A stretch of DNA of 64,000 bases, from positions 1 through 64,000 of the forward strand of contig NZ_JAAIKD010000003.1 of assembly GCF_010820555.1 (NCBI RefSeq). The letters are read 5' to 3'. Shown here piece after piece: positions 1-6,811 of this stretch. This stretch comes from Psychroflexus aurantiacus (GTDB taxonomy: Bacteria > Bacteroidota > Bacteroidia > Flavobacteriales > Flavobacteriaceae). Both the position numbers and the translations under genes were made by a program. The notes beneath the pieces are model-generated. The model was not told where the DNA came from. It did no database searches and saw only the letters and a list, made by a program, of their open reading frames with translations. Each line of letters opens with the position of its first letter. Position 1 is the first letter of the stretch.

Positions 1-127
1 CACCAAAAAACTTAAGACGCACAGCTGCTTGTACTTACACTATCCTAAATGCTTACAGGCTTGTGAAAAAATAATTAAAAACAAACATAAATTCAATAGT
101 GAAGAATTTAATGTATAAACTTGCATT
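1..127. other. left-edge non-coding stretch
   Basis: AT-rich sequence before the first clear gene. Plus-strand bases 1-15 could be the last codons of a gene cut by the window edge (a stop codon lies at 13-15), but four codons are not enough to call one. A weak -7-like element, TAAACTTG (116-123), lies just before the start codon at 128. Confidence 0.3.
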
Positions 128-475
128 ATGAAATGGGATCTACTAGTAATGTCTATTATATATGTATTCGCAGGAAGCATGCATTTTATTAAGCCAAGAG
201 CTTACGTGAAAATCATTCCTAAGTTTTTACCTAAACGCAGGACGCTTAACCTGTTTGCCGGCGCCGTTGAAATCATGGCAGGTTTTGCCTTGCTTTTTCC
301 GGAAACAAGACCTTACGCAGCTATCCTGATCATAACTATGCTTGTCGTATTTCTAGTAGTACATTTTAATATGTTGCGGAGTAAAGAATTAGCTCTTGGG
401 GTGCCAAGGTGGATATTGATTTTACGAATCCCGCTCCAGTTTTTATTAATCTGGTGGGCTTCTCTATATATTTAG
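128..475 (+). CDS. DoxX-like small membrane protein
   Basis: A 115-residue integral membrane protein with about four hydrophobic segments (roughly residues 3-17, 43-58, 62-82 and 94-113). The overall size, the FAGxxHF motif in helix 1 and the G-x-x-E/M-A-G pattern in helix 2 fit the DoxX/DoxD-like family. Members are often linked to redox or thiol stress, but no activity can be read from the sequence. The start ATG follows a weak TAnnTTTG-like element. The stop is 3 nt before the next start, so it is probably cotranscribed with the TIGR03643-type gene. The family call is good; the function is unknown. Confidence 0.7.
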   Translation: MKWDLLVMSIIYVFAGSMHFIKPRAYVKIIPKFLPKRRTLNLFAGAVEIMAGFALLFPETRPYAAILIITMLVVFLVVHFNMLRSKELALGVPRWILILRIPLQFLLIWWASLYI

Positions 476-478
476 ACT

Positions 479-757
479 ATGGAAAAAGAATTTGCAGAAA
501 GAGAACTAGACCGCATTATTGAAATGGCCTGGGAGGACAGAACTCCTTTTGAGGCTATTGAATTTCAATTTGGAGTGACCGAAAGTGAGGTCATCAAAAT
601 AATGCAAAAGGAAATGAAGCCTTCAAGTTTTAGAATGTGGCGTAAGCGCGTACAAGGAAGATCCACCAAGCATCGTAAACTAAGAAAAGACTCCATGAAG
701 AAATTCAAGTCTTCACGGCAGAAACAAATCACTCAAAACAAAATCTCCAAGCGTTAG
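479..757 (+). CDS. TIGR03643/DUF2805 family small basic protein
   Basis: A 92-residue soluble protein. The N-terminal 65 residues carry the family signature: an RIIEMAWEDRTPFEAIEFQFG-like segment (a helix-turn-helix-like pattern) followed by the SSFRMWRKRVQGR block. The last 27 residues are a Lys/Arg/Gln-rich tail. The family is widespread in Bacteroidota and is often found beside cryptochrome/photolyase genes; here the photolyase operon is 58 kb away. The HTH look and strong positive charge suggest nucleic-acid binding, but that is inference. It starts 3 nt after the DoxX-like gene, and its stop overlaps the convergent nuclease gene by 4 nt. Confidence 0.75.
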   Translation: MEKEFAERELDRIIEMAWEDRTPFEAIEFQFGVTESEVIKIMQKEMKPSSFRMWRKRVQGRSTKHRKLRKDSMKKFKSSRQKQITQNKISKR

Positions 758-1521
758 GCGTAAATATCATTAAGGATTACAGCCAGACGTATTCCTGCTT
801 TTTTCATTTGTAATTCAGCTACACCAAACCATTCGTACATGTACCTGTAGCTTAAATTCTCACCTGCTTCGGCAGATTGATAAACCTTTCTGGTTAAGTC
901 TCTGTTCTCTTCTACCCAATCCAAAAGCGTTCCGGATTTTATAGCATTAAGCTCAGACTTACTAAGTTCGGGAGAATTTTTAGAAAGTTCTGTATAACTC
1001 ATATTGTAGCTCTCTATCATTTTGGTATCCCAAACGCTGTGCATATTTGTGGGCTGATTGAACCATTTTACTTTAAAATCATTTGCACCCCTGTCTTCTT
1101 TGAGTCCAAAATGAAATGGCTGATGCATATCGCCTACCAGATGTATTAACATCTTAAGGTAAAACTGCTCCTTTGTCTTATCAAGGTTTCCCGTCTTAAG
1201 CTGGCGTATGCATTCCTGGATGCCCACAACAATATCACCCATAGGGTTTTTGGCCGATTCTATATAGGTTTCATTTAAAAGGGCATTGGCATAATGCCAG
1301 GGCTTATAGGCATCGTAAGCGCGATCACTTTTAATCTCATCGGCAAAGGTAGAGGCATCTGCCAGAGACTGGCCATTTAGAATTCGGTCTATCTTTTTAC
1401 TCGCTTTGGATTTTAGATAAGTTTCAGCGGTTTTACCAACAGTTCGGTGACCATTCTGTCCCCAGTCCTCAGAAGCGAATAAAGTTTGCGAAAAAATAAG
1501 TAAAGCTAGCAGATATTTCAT
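754..1521 (-). CDS. secreted S1/P1-type nuclease
   Basis: A zinc-dependent single-strand nuclease/phosphodiesterase of the S1/P1 family, 255 residues from the chosen start. The ATG at 1521 is preferred over a non-ATG start 39 nt upstream because it opens directly into a signal peptide (MKYLLALLIFSQTLFAS). After cleavage the mature N terminus would supply the Trp of the EDWGQNGHR motif, whose backbone binds zinc in this family. Further ligand motifs are visible: WHYAN, HLVGDMHQPFH (HxxxD) and NMHSVWD (HxxxD). All three zinc sites therefore look intact. It probably acts in the periplasm or outside the cell to recover phosphate and nucleosides. A TATATTTG promoter element lies about 110 nt upstream. 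Confidence 0.9.
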   Translation of the reverse strand: MKYLLALLIFSQTLFASEDWGQNGHRTVGKTAETYLKSKASKKIDRILNGQSLADASTFADEIKSDRAYDAYKPWHYANALLNETYIESAKNPMGDIVVGIQECIRQLKTGNLDKTKEQFYLKMLIHLVGDMHQPFHFGLKEDRGANDFKVKWFNQPTNMHSVWDTKMIESYNMSYTELSKNSPELSKSELNAIKSGTLLDWVEENRDLTRKVYQSAEAGENLSYRYMYEWFGVAELQMKKAGIRLAVILNDIYA

Positions 1522-1631
1522 GTGTCTGTGTTTATCGTTTTTTAAAAGCACACCTGTCACCCTGATGATTCATAATCACACCCTGGGTGTTTAATCCTTT
1601 TGATCGAGCCGGTGTCATGATTTAATTTTGT

Positions 1632-1639
1632 CAAATATA
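1632..1639 (-). promoter_or_regulatory. -7 element for the nuclease gene
   Basis: On the minus strand these bases read TATATTTG, a perfect TAnnTTTG match. The implied leader is a little over 100 nt before the nuclease ATG at 1521. I see no convincing -33 TTG. Confidence 0.45.
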
Positions 1640-1774
1640 ATTGGAAAAGTTTTAAGTGACCCTGGAAGCCTTCACTTTTTTATCAATTAAAACTTCCGCA
1701 TTAATTTTCAAAAACACCTCCACTTACAATCTAAACGCATTAATTTGGCAGTATTAAATTCAACAGAAAAACTA

Positions 1775-2578
1775 ATGATAAAACTTATTTGCAGCGACAT
1801 TGACGGGACCCTGCTCAATGCCGAAAGAGAACTGTCAGACAAGACGATTTCTGAAATCCATAAACTGAGAAACAAACTCCCTATCGTTCTTATTTCTTCG
1901 AGAATGCCCTCTGCCATGCGGCATTTACAAAAACAACTCGGCATCCTCAACCAGCCTCTTGTCGCTTACAACGGAGGCTTAATCAGCGTGGATAATACTA
2001 TCAAGCATAGCACAACCATCCCTTTTGAACTTGTGAGAAAGATTGTCGGTTTAAACAGAAAGGGCTTACACTTAAGTCTCTTTAATGCGGATGACTGGTT
2101 TGCACCACAGGCAGACCGGTGGACCAGTCGCGAAATCAATAACACGAAGGTAAATCCCATACTTAAAACCAATGAAGATGTGCTGGAGCTTTGGAAAACA
2201 AATAAGACTGGCGCTCACAAAATTATGTGTATGGGTGAGGCTGAACATGTGAGCGAATTTTATGACGAACTGGCCCATGCATTTCCTGAGGATTTACATT
2301 TATACCGCTCTAAAGAGACTTATATTGAAATTGCTCCCAGGCAGATTTCCAAAAAATCTGCAATTGAATTTCTGATTGCTTCAGAATTTGATTTCGACTT
2401 ATCTGAAGTCATGTCCTTTGGAGACAATCATAACGACATTGAAATGCTGGAAGCTTGCGGACTTGGCCTAGCTGTTGGCAATGCCAAAGATGAAGCCAAA
2501 CGTGCAGCGGATGAAGTCATAGGACATGCCAAGGAAGATGGTGTTGCCAAATTCATGCTTCGTTATTTTAAAATGTGA
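1775..2578 (+). CDS. Cof-type HAD-IIB phosphatase
   Basis: A 267-residue haloacid dehalogenase superfamily hydrolase of the Cof/YidA type, acting on sugar phosphates or similar phosphomonoesters. Motif I is SDIDGTLL near the N terminus (nucleophile and acid Asp). Motif II is the SSRMP Ser. The C-terminal motif is MSFGDNHNDIEML, the conserved GDxxND loop. A C2-type cap lies between them. The ATG at 1775 is chosen instead of a TTG at 1745 because it begins the conserved MIKLICSDIDGT strand directly. It appears monocistronic, with the DUF819 gene 52 nt downstream in the same direction. The specific substrate cannot be inferred. Confidence 0.88.
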   Translation: MIKLICSDIDGTLLNAERELSDKTISEIHKLRNKLPIVLISSRMPSAMRHLQKQLGILNQPLVAYNGGLISVDNTIKHSTTIPFELVRKIVGLNRKGLHLSLFNADDWFAPQADRWTSREINNTKVNPILKTNEDVLELWKTNKTGAHKIMCMGEAEHVSEFYDELAHAFPEDLHLYRSKETYIEIAPRQISKKSAIEFLIASEFDFDLSEVMSFGDNHNDIEMLEACGLGLAVGNAKDEAKRAADEVIGHAKEDGVAKFMLRYFKM

Positions 2579-2630
2579 TAATCTCTTATAATTGCTAATA
2601 ATTTATACTTTTACGCTCTAAATTTTCAAG

Positions 2631-3896
2631 ATGGAACAAAGCCCGCTATTTACAAATGATGCCGTTGTCTTAGGTGTTTTAATGCTTTCTATCGCATTGA
2701 TATTCTATACCTCCAGTATCAAAACAGGCTTTTGGAATAAGTTTTACAAAGTAGTTCCGGCCCTGCTGATGTGCTATTTGATTCCAGCTATTTTCAACTC
2801 TCTTAACATCATAAGCGATTCTACTTCAAATCTTTATTTTGTAGCCAGCAGGTATTTCTTACCGGCATCTCTGGTTTTAATGACCTTGAGCATCGATTTG
2901 AAAGCTATCCGAAATCTTGGTTTCAAGGCATTGATTATGTTTTTAACCGGTACTGTGGGAATTGTTATAGGAGGCCCTGTTGCTATTTTACTGATCTCGA
3001 TTTTTTCTCCAGAAACAGTGGGAGGCGCAGGTCCAGATGCCGTCTGGAGAGGCTTATCTACTTTGGCGGGAAGCTGGATTGGCGGCGGGGCCAATCAGGC
3101 TGCCATGCTGGAAATCTTCAAATACAATCCCGAAAAATATGGAGGTATGGTCTTGGTAGATATCGTCGTGGCCAATCTATGGCTGGCAATTCTCTTACTG
3201 GGTATTGGAAGATCTGAAAAAATAGATAAATGGCTTAAGGCAGACAACTCGGCCATTGAAGAACTGAAAGAAAAAGTATCCAGCTATACGAAAAGCGTTT
3301 CCCGAACTCCGGAGCTTAAGGATTATATGGTCATGCTGGGCCTTGCTTTTGTAGCAGTAGGTTTTTCGCACTGGGCTTCAGAGTATATCTCCGGTTTTTT
3401 ATTGTCCAATTACGAGGTATTTAGCGATAAGACCTCTGCTTTGGCTTCTTTCTCCTCGACTTTTTTCTGGATGATAAGCATCGCCACATTTTTTGGAGTG
3501 GCATTATCGTTCACAAAAGCAAAAACCTATGAAGGCACAGGTGCCAGTAAGATAGGAAGTATTTTTATTTATTTTCTGGTCGCCACCATTGGAATGAAAA
3601 TGGACCTGACCGCCGTTTTTGATAATCCAGGACTGATCCTTATAGGACTTGTTTGGATGAGTATTCATGCCGGTTTACTCATACTGGTAGCAAAGCTCAT
3701 CAAAGCCCCTTATTTCTTCCTTGCCGTGGGCAGCCAGGCCAACGTGGGCGGAGCTGCTTCGGCTCCGGTAGTGGCCTCAGCCTTTCACCCCTCACTTACC
3801 AGCGTGGGCGTGTTACTTGCTGTTTTTGGCTACGTTTTAGGAACTTACGCAGCCTTAGGTTGCACTATATTAATGGAAATCGCATCTAATTTATAA
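2631..3896 (+). CDS. DUF819 family membrane protein (transporter-like)
   Basis: A 421-residue polytopic membrane protein of the DUF819 (YjcL-like) family with about ten hydrophobic segments. It carries the family's glycine-rich stretch, LAGSWIGGGANQAAM, near residue 150 and a second motif, GSQANVGGAASAPVVA, near residue 375. These paired, inverted-repeat-like G/N/A motifs resemble the discontinuous helices of secondary transporters, so a transport role is plausible, but no substrate is known. The length is typical for the family. Only 10 nt separate it from the downstream lipoprotein gene, so the two probably share a transcript. Confidence 0.85.
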   Translation: MEQSPLFTNDAVVLGVLMLSIALIFYTSSIKTGFWNKFYKVVPALLMCYLIPAIFNSLNIISDSTSNLYFVASRYFLPASLVLMTLSIDLKAIRNLGFKALIMFLTGTVGIVIGGPVAILLISIFSPETVGGAGPDAVWRGLSTLAGSWIGGGANQAAMLEIFKYNPEKYGGMVLVDIVVANLWLAILLLGIGRSEKIDKWLKADNSAIEELKEKVSSYTKSVSRTPELKDYMVMLGLAFVAVGFSHWASEYISGFLLSNYEVFSDKTSALASFSSTFFWMISIATFFGVALSFTKAKTYEGTGASKIGSIFIYFLVATIGMKMDLTAVFDNPGLILIGLVWMSIHAGLLILVAKLIKAPYFFLAVGSQANVGGAASAPVVASAFHPSLTSVGVLLAVFGYVLGTYAALGCTILMEIASNL

Positions 3897-3906
3897 ACAA
3901 CTCTAC

Positions 3907-4659
3907 ATGAAACATTTTTTATCCCTTGTCATTTTTGCAATTATCTTTTCGTCGTGTCAAAACGAAAATGAGAATCTATTTATCTCTGGAGATATAGTCG
4001 GACTTAAAAAAGGAACACTTTACCTTCAAAAAGTCGGGGATTCCAGTTTGGTTACGATAGACTCCATTCAAATTTCAGGGTCTTCTGAATTTATGTTCAG
4101 TACATTTATAGAGGAACCTCAAATCATGTTTATTGAACTGGAGAGAAATGACGGAAATGATTATGCTGAAGTGATTAGCTTTTTTGCAGAGCCGGGGGAA
4201 ATAACCTTAACGACAACCTTAAAGAATTACGGATTGGACCTGGAAGTGCTTTCTGATTTTGAAAATCAAAAAAAACTTGAAGAATACAACGAAATTGTAA
4301 AGCGGTTTAACAATCAGCGCTTAGAACTTCTAGAAGCAAATTTTGCAGCGAGTAAAGCTCAGGATGAAAAGAAACTAGACAGCCTGAATAAACGATTTAA
4401 TTCCATTTTAAAACGGAAATATCTTTATACAGTGAATTTTGCTATCAACAACAAGAACTTGGAAATTTCTCCGTACATCATACTTTCAGAAGCTTTTGAC
4501 GCTAACATCAAATACCTGGATACGGTTTATAAATCTTTGGATAAGCCTATTCAGAAATCCTTATATGGTAAGCAACTTAAGACGTTGATTAAAGAAAGAA
4601 AGGACAACGATGAAGAAAATGTAGAAACTGAAGTTATTGATAAACTTCCAGAGGAATAG
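3907..4659 (+). CDS. DUF4369-type lipoprotein
   Basis: A 250-residue predicted lipoprotein. The signal peptide ends at the FSSC box (Cys17), followed by acidic and Asn residues that suit the Bacteroidota lipoprotein export signal. The first half (about 25-115) has the DUF4369 pattern: an opening FISGDIVGLKKGTLYLQK strand, then the conserved FFAEPGEITL-like hairpin. The second half is helical and charged (about 120-230), probably a coiled coil. In other Bacteroidota, DUF4369 often precedes a thioredoxin-like domain; none is present here. It lies 10 nt behind the DUF819 gene. Confidence 0.75.
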   Translation: MKHFLSLVIFAIIFSSCQNENENLFISGDIVGLKKGTLYLQKVGDSSLVTIDSIQISGSSEFMFSTFIEEPQIMFIELERNDGNDYAEVISFFAEPGEITLTTTLKNYGLDLEVLSDFENQKKLEEYNEIVKRFNNQRLELLEANFAASKAQDEKKLDSLNKRFNSILKRKYLYTVNFAINNKNLEISPYIILSEAFDANIKYLDTVYKSLDKPIQKSLYGKQLKTLIKERKDNDEENVETEVIDKLPEE

Positions 4660-4685
4660 TCAATAACTTCAGTATAAAACCTAAA

Positions 4686-4952
4686 TTAAAAGTTGTTGAG
4701 TCGTTTTATAAACTCATCAGCTTTTTTATTCATAGATGCTTTTACAGATTTTAGGTGCTTAGCTCTATCCTCTACATCTCTTTTGTTAATTTGCTCTATT
4801 TGCTGATCAAATTCTGCGATGATATCATCTACAAGCTCTTCAGTTTTTTCTTTAAAATCCTTTGAATTTGCTTCCTGATTGATTAGGGCTCCGTCTATGA
4901 TTTCACCAAAGCGGTTGTTCAATTCTTTTTTGAGTTCTTTTTTACTAGCCAT
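4686..4952 (-). CDS. conserved small helical protein of unknown function
   Basis: An 88-residue, highly charged, almost entirely helical protein (MASKKELKKELNNRFGEII start) with heptad-like spacing that suggests a coiled coil. It has no signal peptide or membrane segment. The ATG at 4952 is preferred over an in-frame upstream start because the upstream codons overlap a good promoter element (TACTTTTG, G at 4974). This gives a leader of about 17 nt. It stands alone between convergent and codirectional neighbours. I do not recognise the family. Confidence 0.6.
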   Translation of the reverse strand: MASKKELKKELNNRFGEIIDGALINQEANSKDFKEKTEELVDDIIAEFDQQIEQINKRDVEDRAKHLKSVKASMNKKADEFIKRLNNF

Positions 4953-4973
4953 TTTATTAAAATTAAATTTCGG

Positions 4974-4981
4974 CAAAAGTA
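4974..4981 (-). promoter_or_regulatory. -7 element for the small helical protein
   Basis: The minus strand reads TACTTTTG, a perfect TAnnTTTG match, 21 nt before the chosen ATG at 4952. Confidence 0.5.
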
Positions 4982-5197
4982 AACTAATTTTAAAACTAAA
5001 TACAGATTTCTAAAAGTTTGATGATTTTAGATGACCACTCAACGCAAAAAAATGGGTTTAGCTTCAGTTTCATGCCTAGTGATTACAAGGACGTCTGCAA
5101 GCTACAGAAGTGATTATGATTTTTCTTTCGCGCCTTAAAGAACTGAAAACGCAATCTTTAAAGAACTTTTAAAGTTCAAGAATCGCTGTCAAAAGTA
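4982..5197. other. intergenic, no gene seen
   Basis: About 220 bp between two minus-strand genes without a convincing ORF. The only structure is a near-perfect palindrome, GAACTTT-T-AAAGTTC (5163-5177), 21 bp beyond the peroxiredoxin stop. It has a one-base centre and is too tight for a good hairpin, so it is more like an operator or chance. Confidence 0.4.
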
Positions 5198-5653
5198 TTA
5201 TTCCATTTTTTTAATGGCGCTAAGTGCTTTCTTCATGTGTTTGGAAGCATCGAGACTGTTGAATTTAAAACTCACTTTCCCCTCCGCATCTATGACAAAG
5301 GTCTCTCTTCCGGGAACCAATCCCAAAAGGCTTTTCTTTATTCCAAATTTCTTTCTCACCCGCCCATTAGCATCGGAAAGCAAAACGAATGGGAGCTTGT
5401 ATTTTTTAGCGAATTTCGCATGAGATTTTTCGGAGTCGTTGCTGATGCCAATCACTTCTGCTCCTGCTTCCTTAAAGTCTTCATAACTGTCTCTGAAATT
5501 ACAGGCCTCTTTAGTGCACCCCGGCGTAAAGTCTTTTGGATAGAAGTAAATCACTGCAGGCTTCTTACCGATAACCTCTTCTGAATTAAATGCGTTGCCG
5601 TTTTGATCCTTGAGTTCAAAATGTGGTACTTTTTCTCCTTTTTCTATTGACAT
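5198..5653 (-). CDS. bcp: thioredoxin-dependent peroxiredoxin (BCP/PrxQ type)
   Basis: A 151-residue atypical two-Cys peroxiredoxin that reduces hydrogen peroxide and organic peroxides with electrons from thioredoxin. The active-site segment FTPGCTKEAC gives peroxidatic Cys46 and resolving Cys51, the CxxxxC spacing of the BCP/PrxQ class. The rest of the AhpC/TSA fold is present up to the FVIDAEGKV strand. It is last in an idi-queD-bcp run with a 1-nt gap to queD. It is probably cytoplasmic, as there is no signal peptide. Confidence 0.92.
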   Translation of the reverse strand: MSIEKGEKVPHFELKDQNGNAFNSEEVIGKKPAVIYFYPKDFTPGCTKEACNFRDSYEDFKEAGAEVIGISNDSEKSHAKFAKKYKLPFVLLSDANGRVRKKFGIKKSLLGLVPGRETFVIDAEGKVSFKFNSLDASKHMKKALSAIKKME

Positions 5654-5654
5654 A

Positions 5655-6065
5655 CTAGTCGCCTTTATAGGTTACAAAATTTCTTGGGGTTTCATAAAGC
5701 GTGATTTCTAACTCCTGACCCTCTTTCAAATGCGGTTTCAATTTATTCCAGATCACCACGGAAATATTTTCGGCCGTAGGATTAAGATTCTCAAATTCAG
5801 GAACTTGTTCATTGAGGTTTTTATGATCGAAGGCATCTTCCACCTCAGACTTTATGAGATCCTTTAAAAGTTTCACGTCCATGACGTAGCCTGTTTCCGA
5901 ATCTATTTCACCAGTAACCGAAGCGATGAGTTCATAATTGTGACCGTGGTAACTGGGATTATTGCATTTCCCGAAAATTTCTTCATTTTTCTCAAAACTC
6001 CAATCCTTTCTATATAATCTGTGCGCTGCATTAAAATGAGCTTTGCGATGTACTGTAACTTTCAT
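5655..6065 (-). CDS. queD: 6-carboxytetrahydropterin synthase family protein (QueD-like)
   Basis: A 136-residue PTPS-family enzyme. Zinc ligands His15 (AHFNAAHRL) and His40/His42 (SYHGHNY) are present, as are catalytic Cys34 (GKCNNPS) and the conserved FDHKNLN and TLYETPRNF motifs. The single CxxxxxHGH pattern matches QueD, which makes 6-carboxy-tetrahydropterin in queuosine/7-deazaguanine synthesis; pyruvoyl-tetrahydropterin synthase is a less likely alternative. No other queuosine genes are in the window. It sits between idi (4 nt upstream) and the peroxiredoxin (1 nt downstream) in one operon. Confidence 0.88.
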   Translation of the reverse strand: MKVTVHRKAHFNAAHRLYRKDWSFEKNEEIFGKCNNPSYHGHNYELIASVTGEIDSETGYVMDVKLLKDLIKSEVEDAFDHKNLNEQVPEFENLNPTAENISVVIWNKLKPHLKEGQELEITLYETPRNFVTYKGD

Positions 6066-6069
6066 AGGT

Positions 6070-6606
6070 TCAAGTTGAAGATTTTACCATTTCGTTTTTA
6101 TGCTTTTCAAAAATTATTTTAAACCACTCCGTATAGTCCCTGGGGTTTTTTCGAATATCAGCTTCAATATCTTCCAGTTTCATCCATTTCCAGTCATTGA
6201 CTTCTTCAGGATTCGGTTTCGGGTCATCATTATATTCGCCCACCAGGATATAATCGTACTCATGTTCTGTTAGACCGTTTTCAAAAGGGGCTTTGTAAAT
6301 AAACGAAATGGTTTCCTGCAAACCGGTTGTAAACCCCATTTCCTCCTGAAGACGTCTCTTCCCAGCCTCTACGTTAGACTCGTTAAGCTTTTGGTGGCTG
6401 CAACAGGTGTTGGTCCATAGCCCTGGGGTATGGTATTTGGTTAAGGCCCTTTGCTGAAGCATTAACTCGTTGTCTGAATTGTAAATAAAAACTGAAAAAG
6501 CCCTATGAAGTTTTGCCTTTTCATGAGCTTCTATTTTTTCCATGGTTCCCAGTGGATTGTCATTTTCATCCACAAGAATCACATAATTGTTAGTAAGTTC
6601 TGTCAT
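6070..6606 (-). CDS. idi: isopentenyl-diphosphate delta-isomerase, type I
   Basis: A 178-residue Nudix-fold type I IPP isomerase interconverting isopentenyl and dimethylallyl diphosphate for isoprenoid synthesis (quinones, carotenoids). The catalytic Cys is in NTCCSHQ and the catalytic Glu region is EHEYDYILVGEY. A Nudix-like EAGKRRLQEEMGF box is also visible. The length is typical. It heads the idi-queD-bcp operon. Its promoter element TACTTTTG (6612-6619, minus strand) ends only 5 nt before the ATG, so the mRNA may have essentially no leader. Confidence 0.92.
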   Translation of the reverse strand: MTELTNNYVILVDENDNPLGTMEKIEAHEKAKLHRAFSVFIYNSDNELMLQQRALTKYHTPGLWTNTCCSHQKLNESNVEAGKRRLQEEMGFTTGLQETISFIYKAPFENGLTEHEYDYILVGEYNDDPKPNPEEVNDWKWMKLEDIEADIRKNPRDYTEWFKIIFEKHKNEMVKSST

Positions 6607-6611
6607 AGTAT

Positions 6612-6619
6612 CAAAAGTA
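6612..6619 (-). promoter_or_regulatory. -7 element abutting the idi start codon
   Basis: The minus strand reads TACTTTTG, a perfect TAnnTTTG match whose final G is 6 nt from the A of the idi ATG. Transcription normally begins a few bases after this G, which would give a leaderless or nearly leaderless mRNA. Confidence 0.5.
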
Positions 6620-6654
6620 CAAAAAATTACATCTACAAGATGACAAATAAGAAA

Positions 6655-6677
6655 AGCACCTTCATTGAAAAGGTGCT
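6655..6677 (-). terminator. intrinsic terminator after the T9SS module
   Basis: Inverted repeat AGCACCTT / AAGGTGCT (6655-6662 and 6670-6677) with a 7-nt loop. On the minus strand it is followed by a T-rich run (TTTTCTTATTT). It lies between the OmpA-like gene end (6812) and idi (6606), so it ends the minus-strand surface-protein operon. The same stem sequence is used again at 40052-40082. Confidence 0.7.
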
Positions 6678-6811
6678 ATTTATGAATTATTTAGTAAATG
6701 ACTTAAGTATTTAAAATGCTGAATCTTGAAACGACTCTCAATATGGATCTGTCTGAATAAGCAGTATTGTACTTGCGTAAAGGTTATGTTGAGCGCCTGT
6801 TCAAAAGCTGG

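Noticed and set aside
1-15. Possible last four codons of a plus-strand gene at the left edge
   Set aside because: Too short to support; no way to tell it from chance.
1566-1578. TGAT-N5-ATCA palindrome near the nuclease gene, similar to the FNR-like boxes
   Set aside because: The spacer is 5 bp rather than 4, which breaks the helical geometry of the half-sites. It is also not at the right distance from the -7 element at 1632.
5163-5177. GAACTTT-T-AAAGTTC palindrome after the peroxiredoxin gene
   Set aside because: A one-base centre cannot form a normal hairpin loop, the sequence is AT-rich, and there is no promoter next to it. Left as a note only.
5237-5584. A 115-codon plus-strand frame across the peroxiredoxin gene
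   Set aside because: Antisense to a certain gene with intact active site; no family features of its own.
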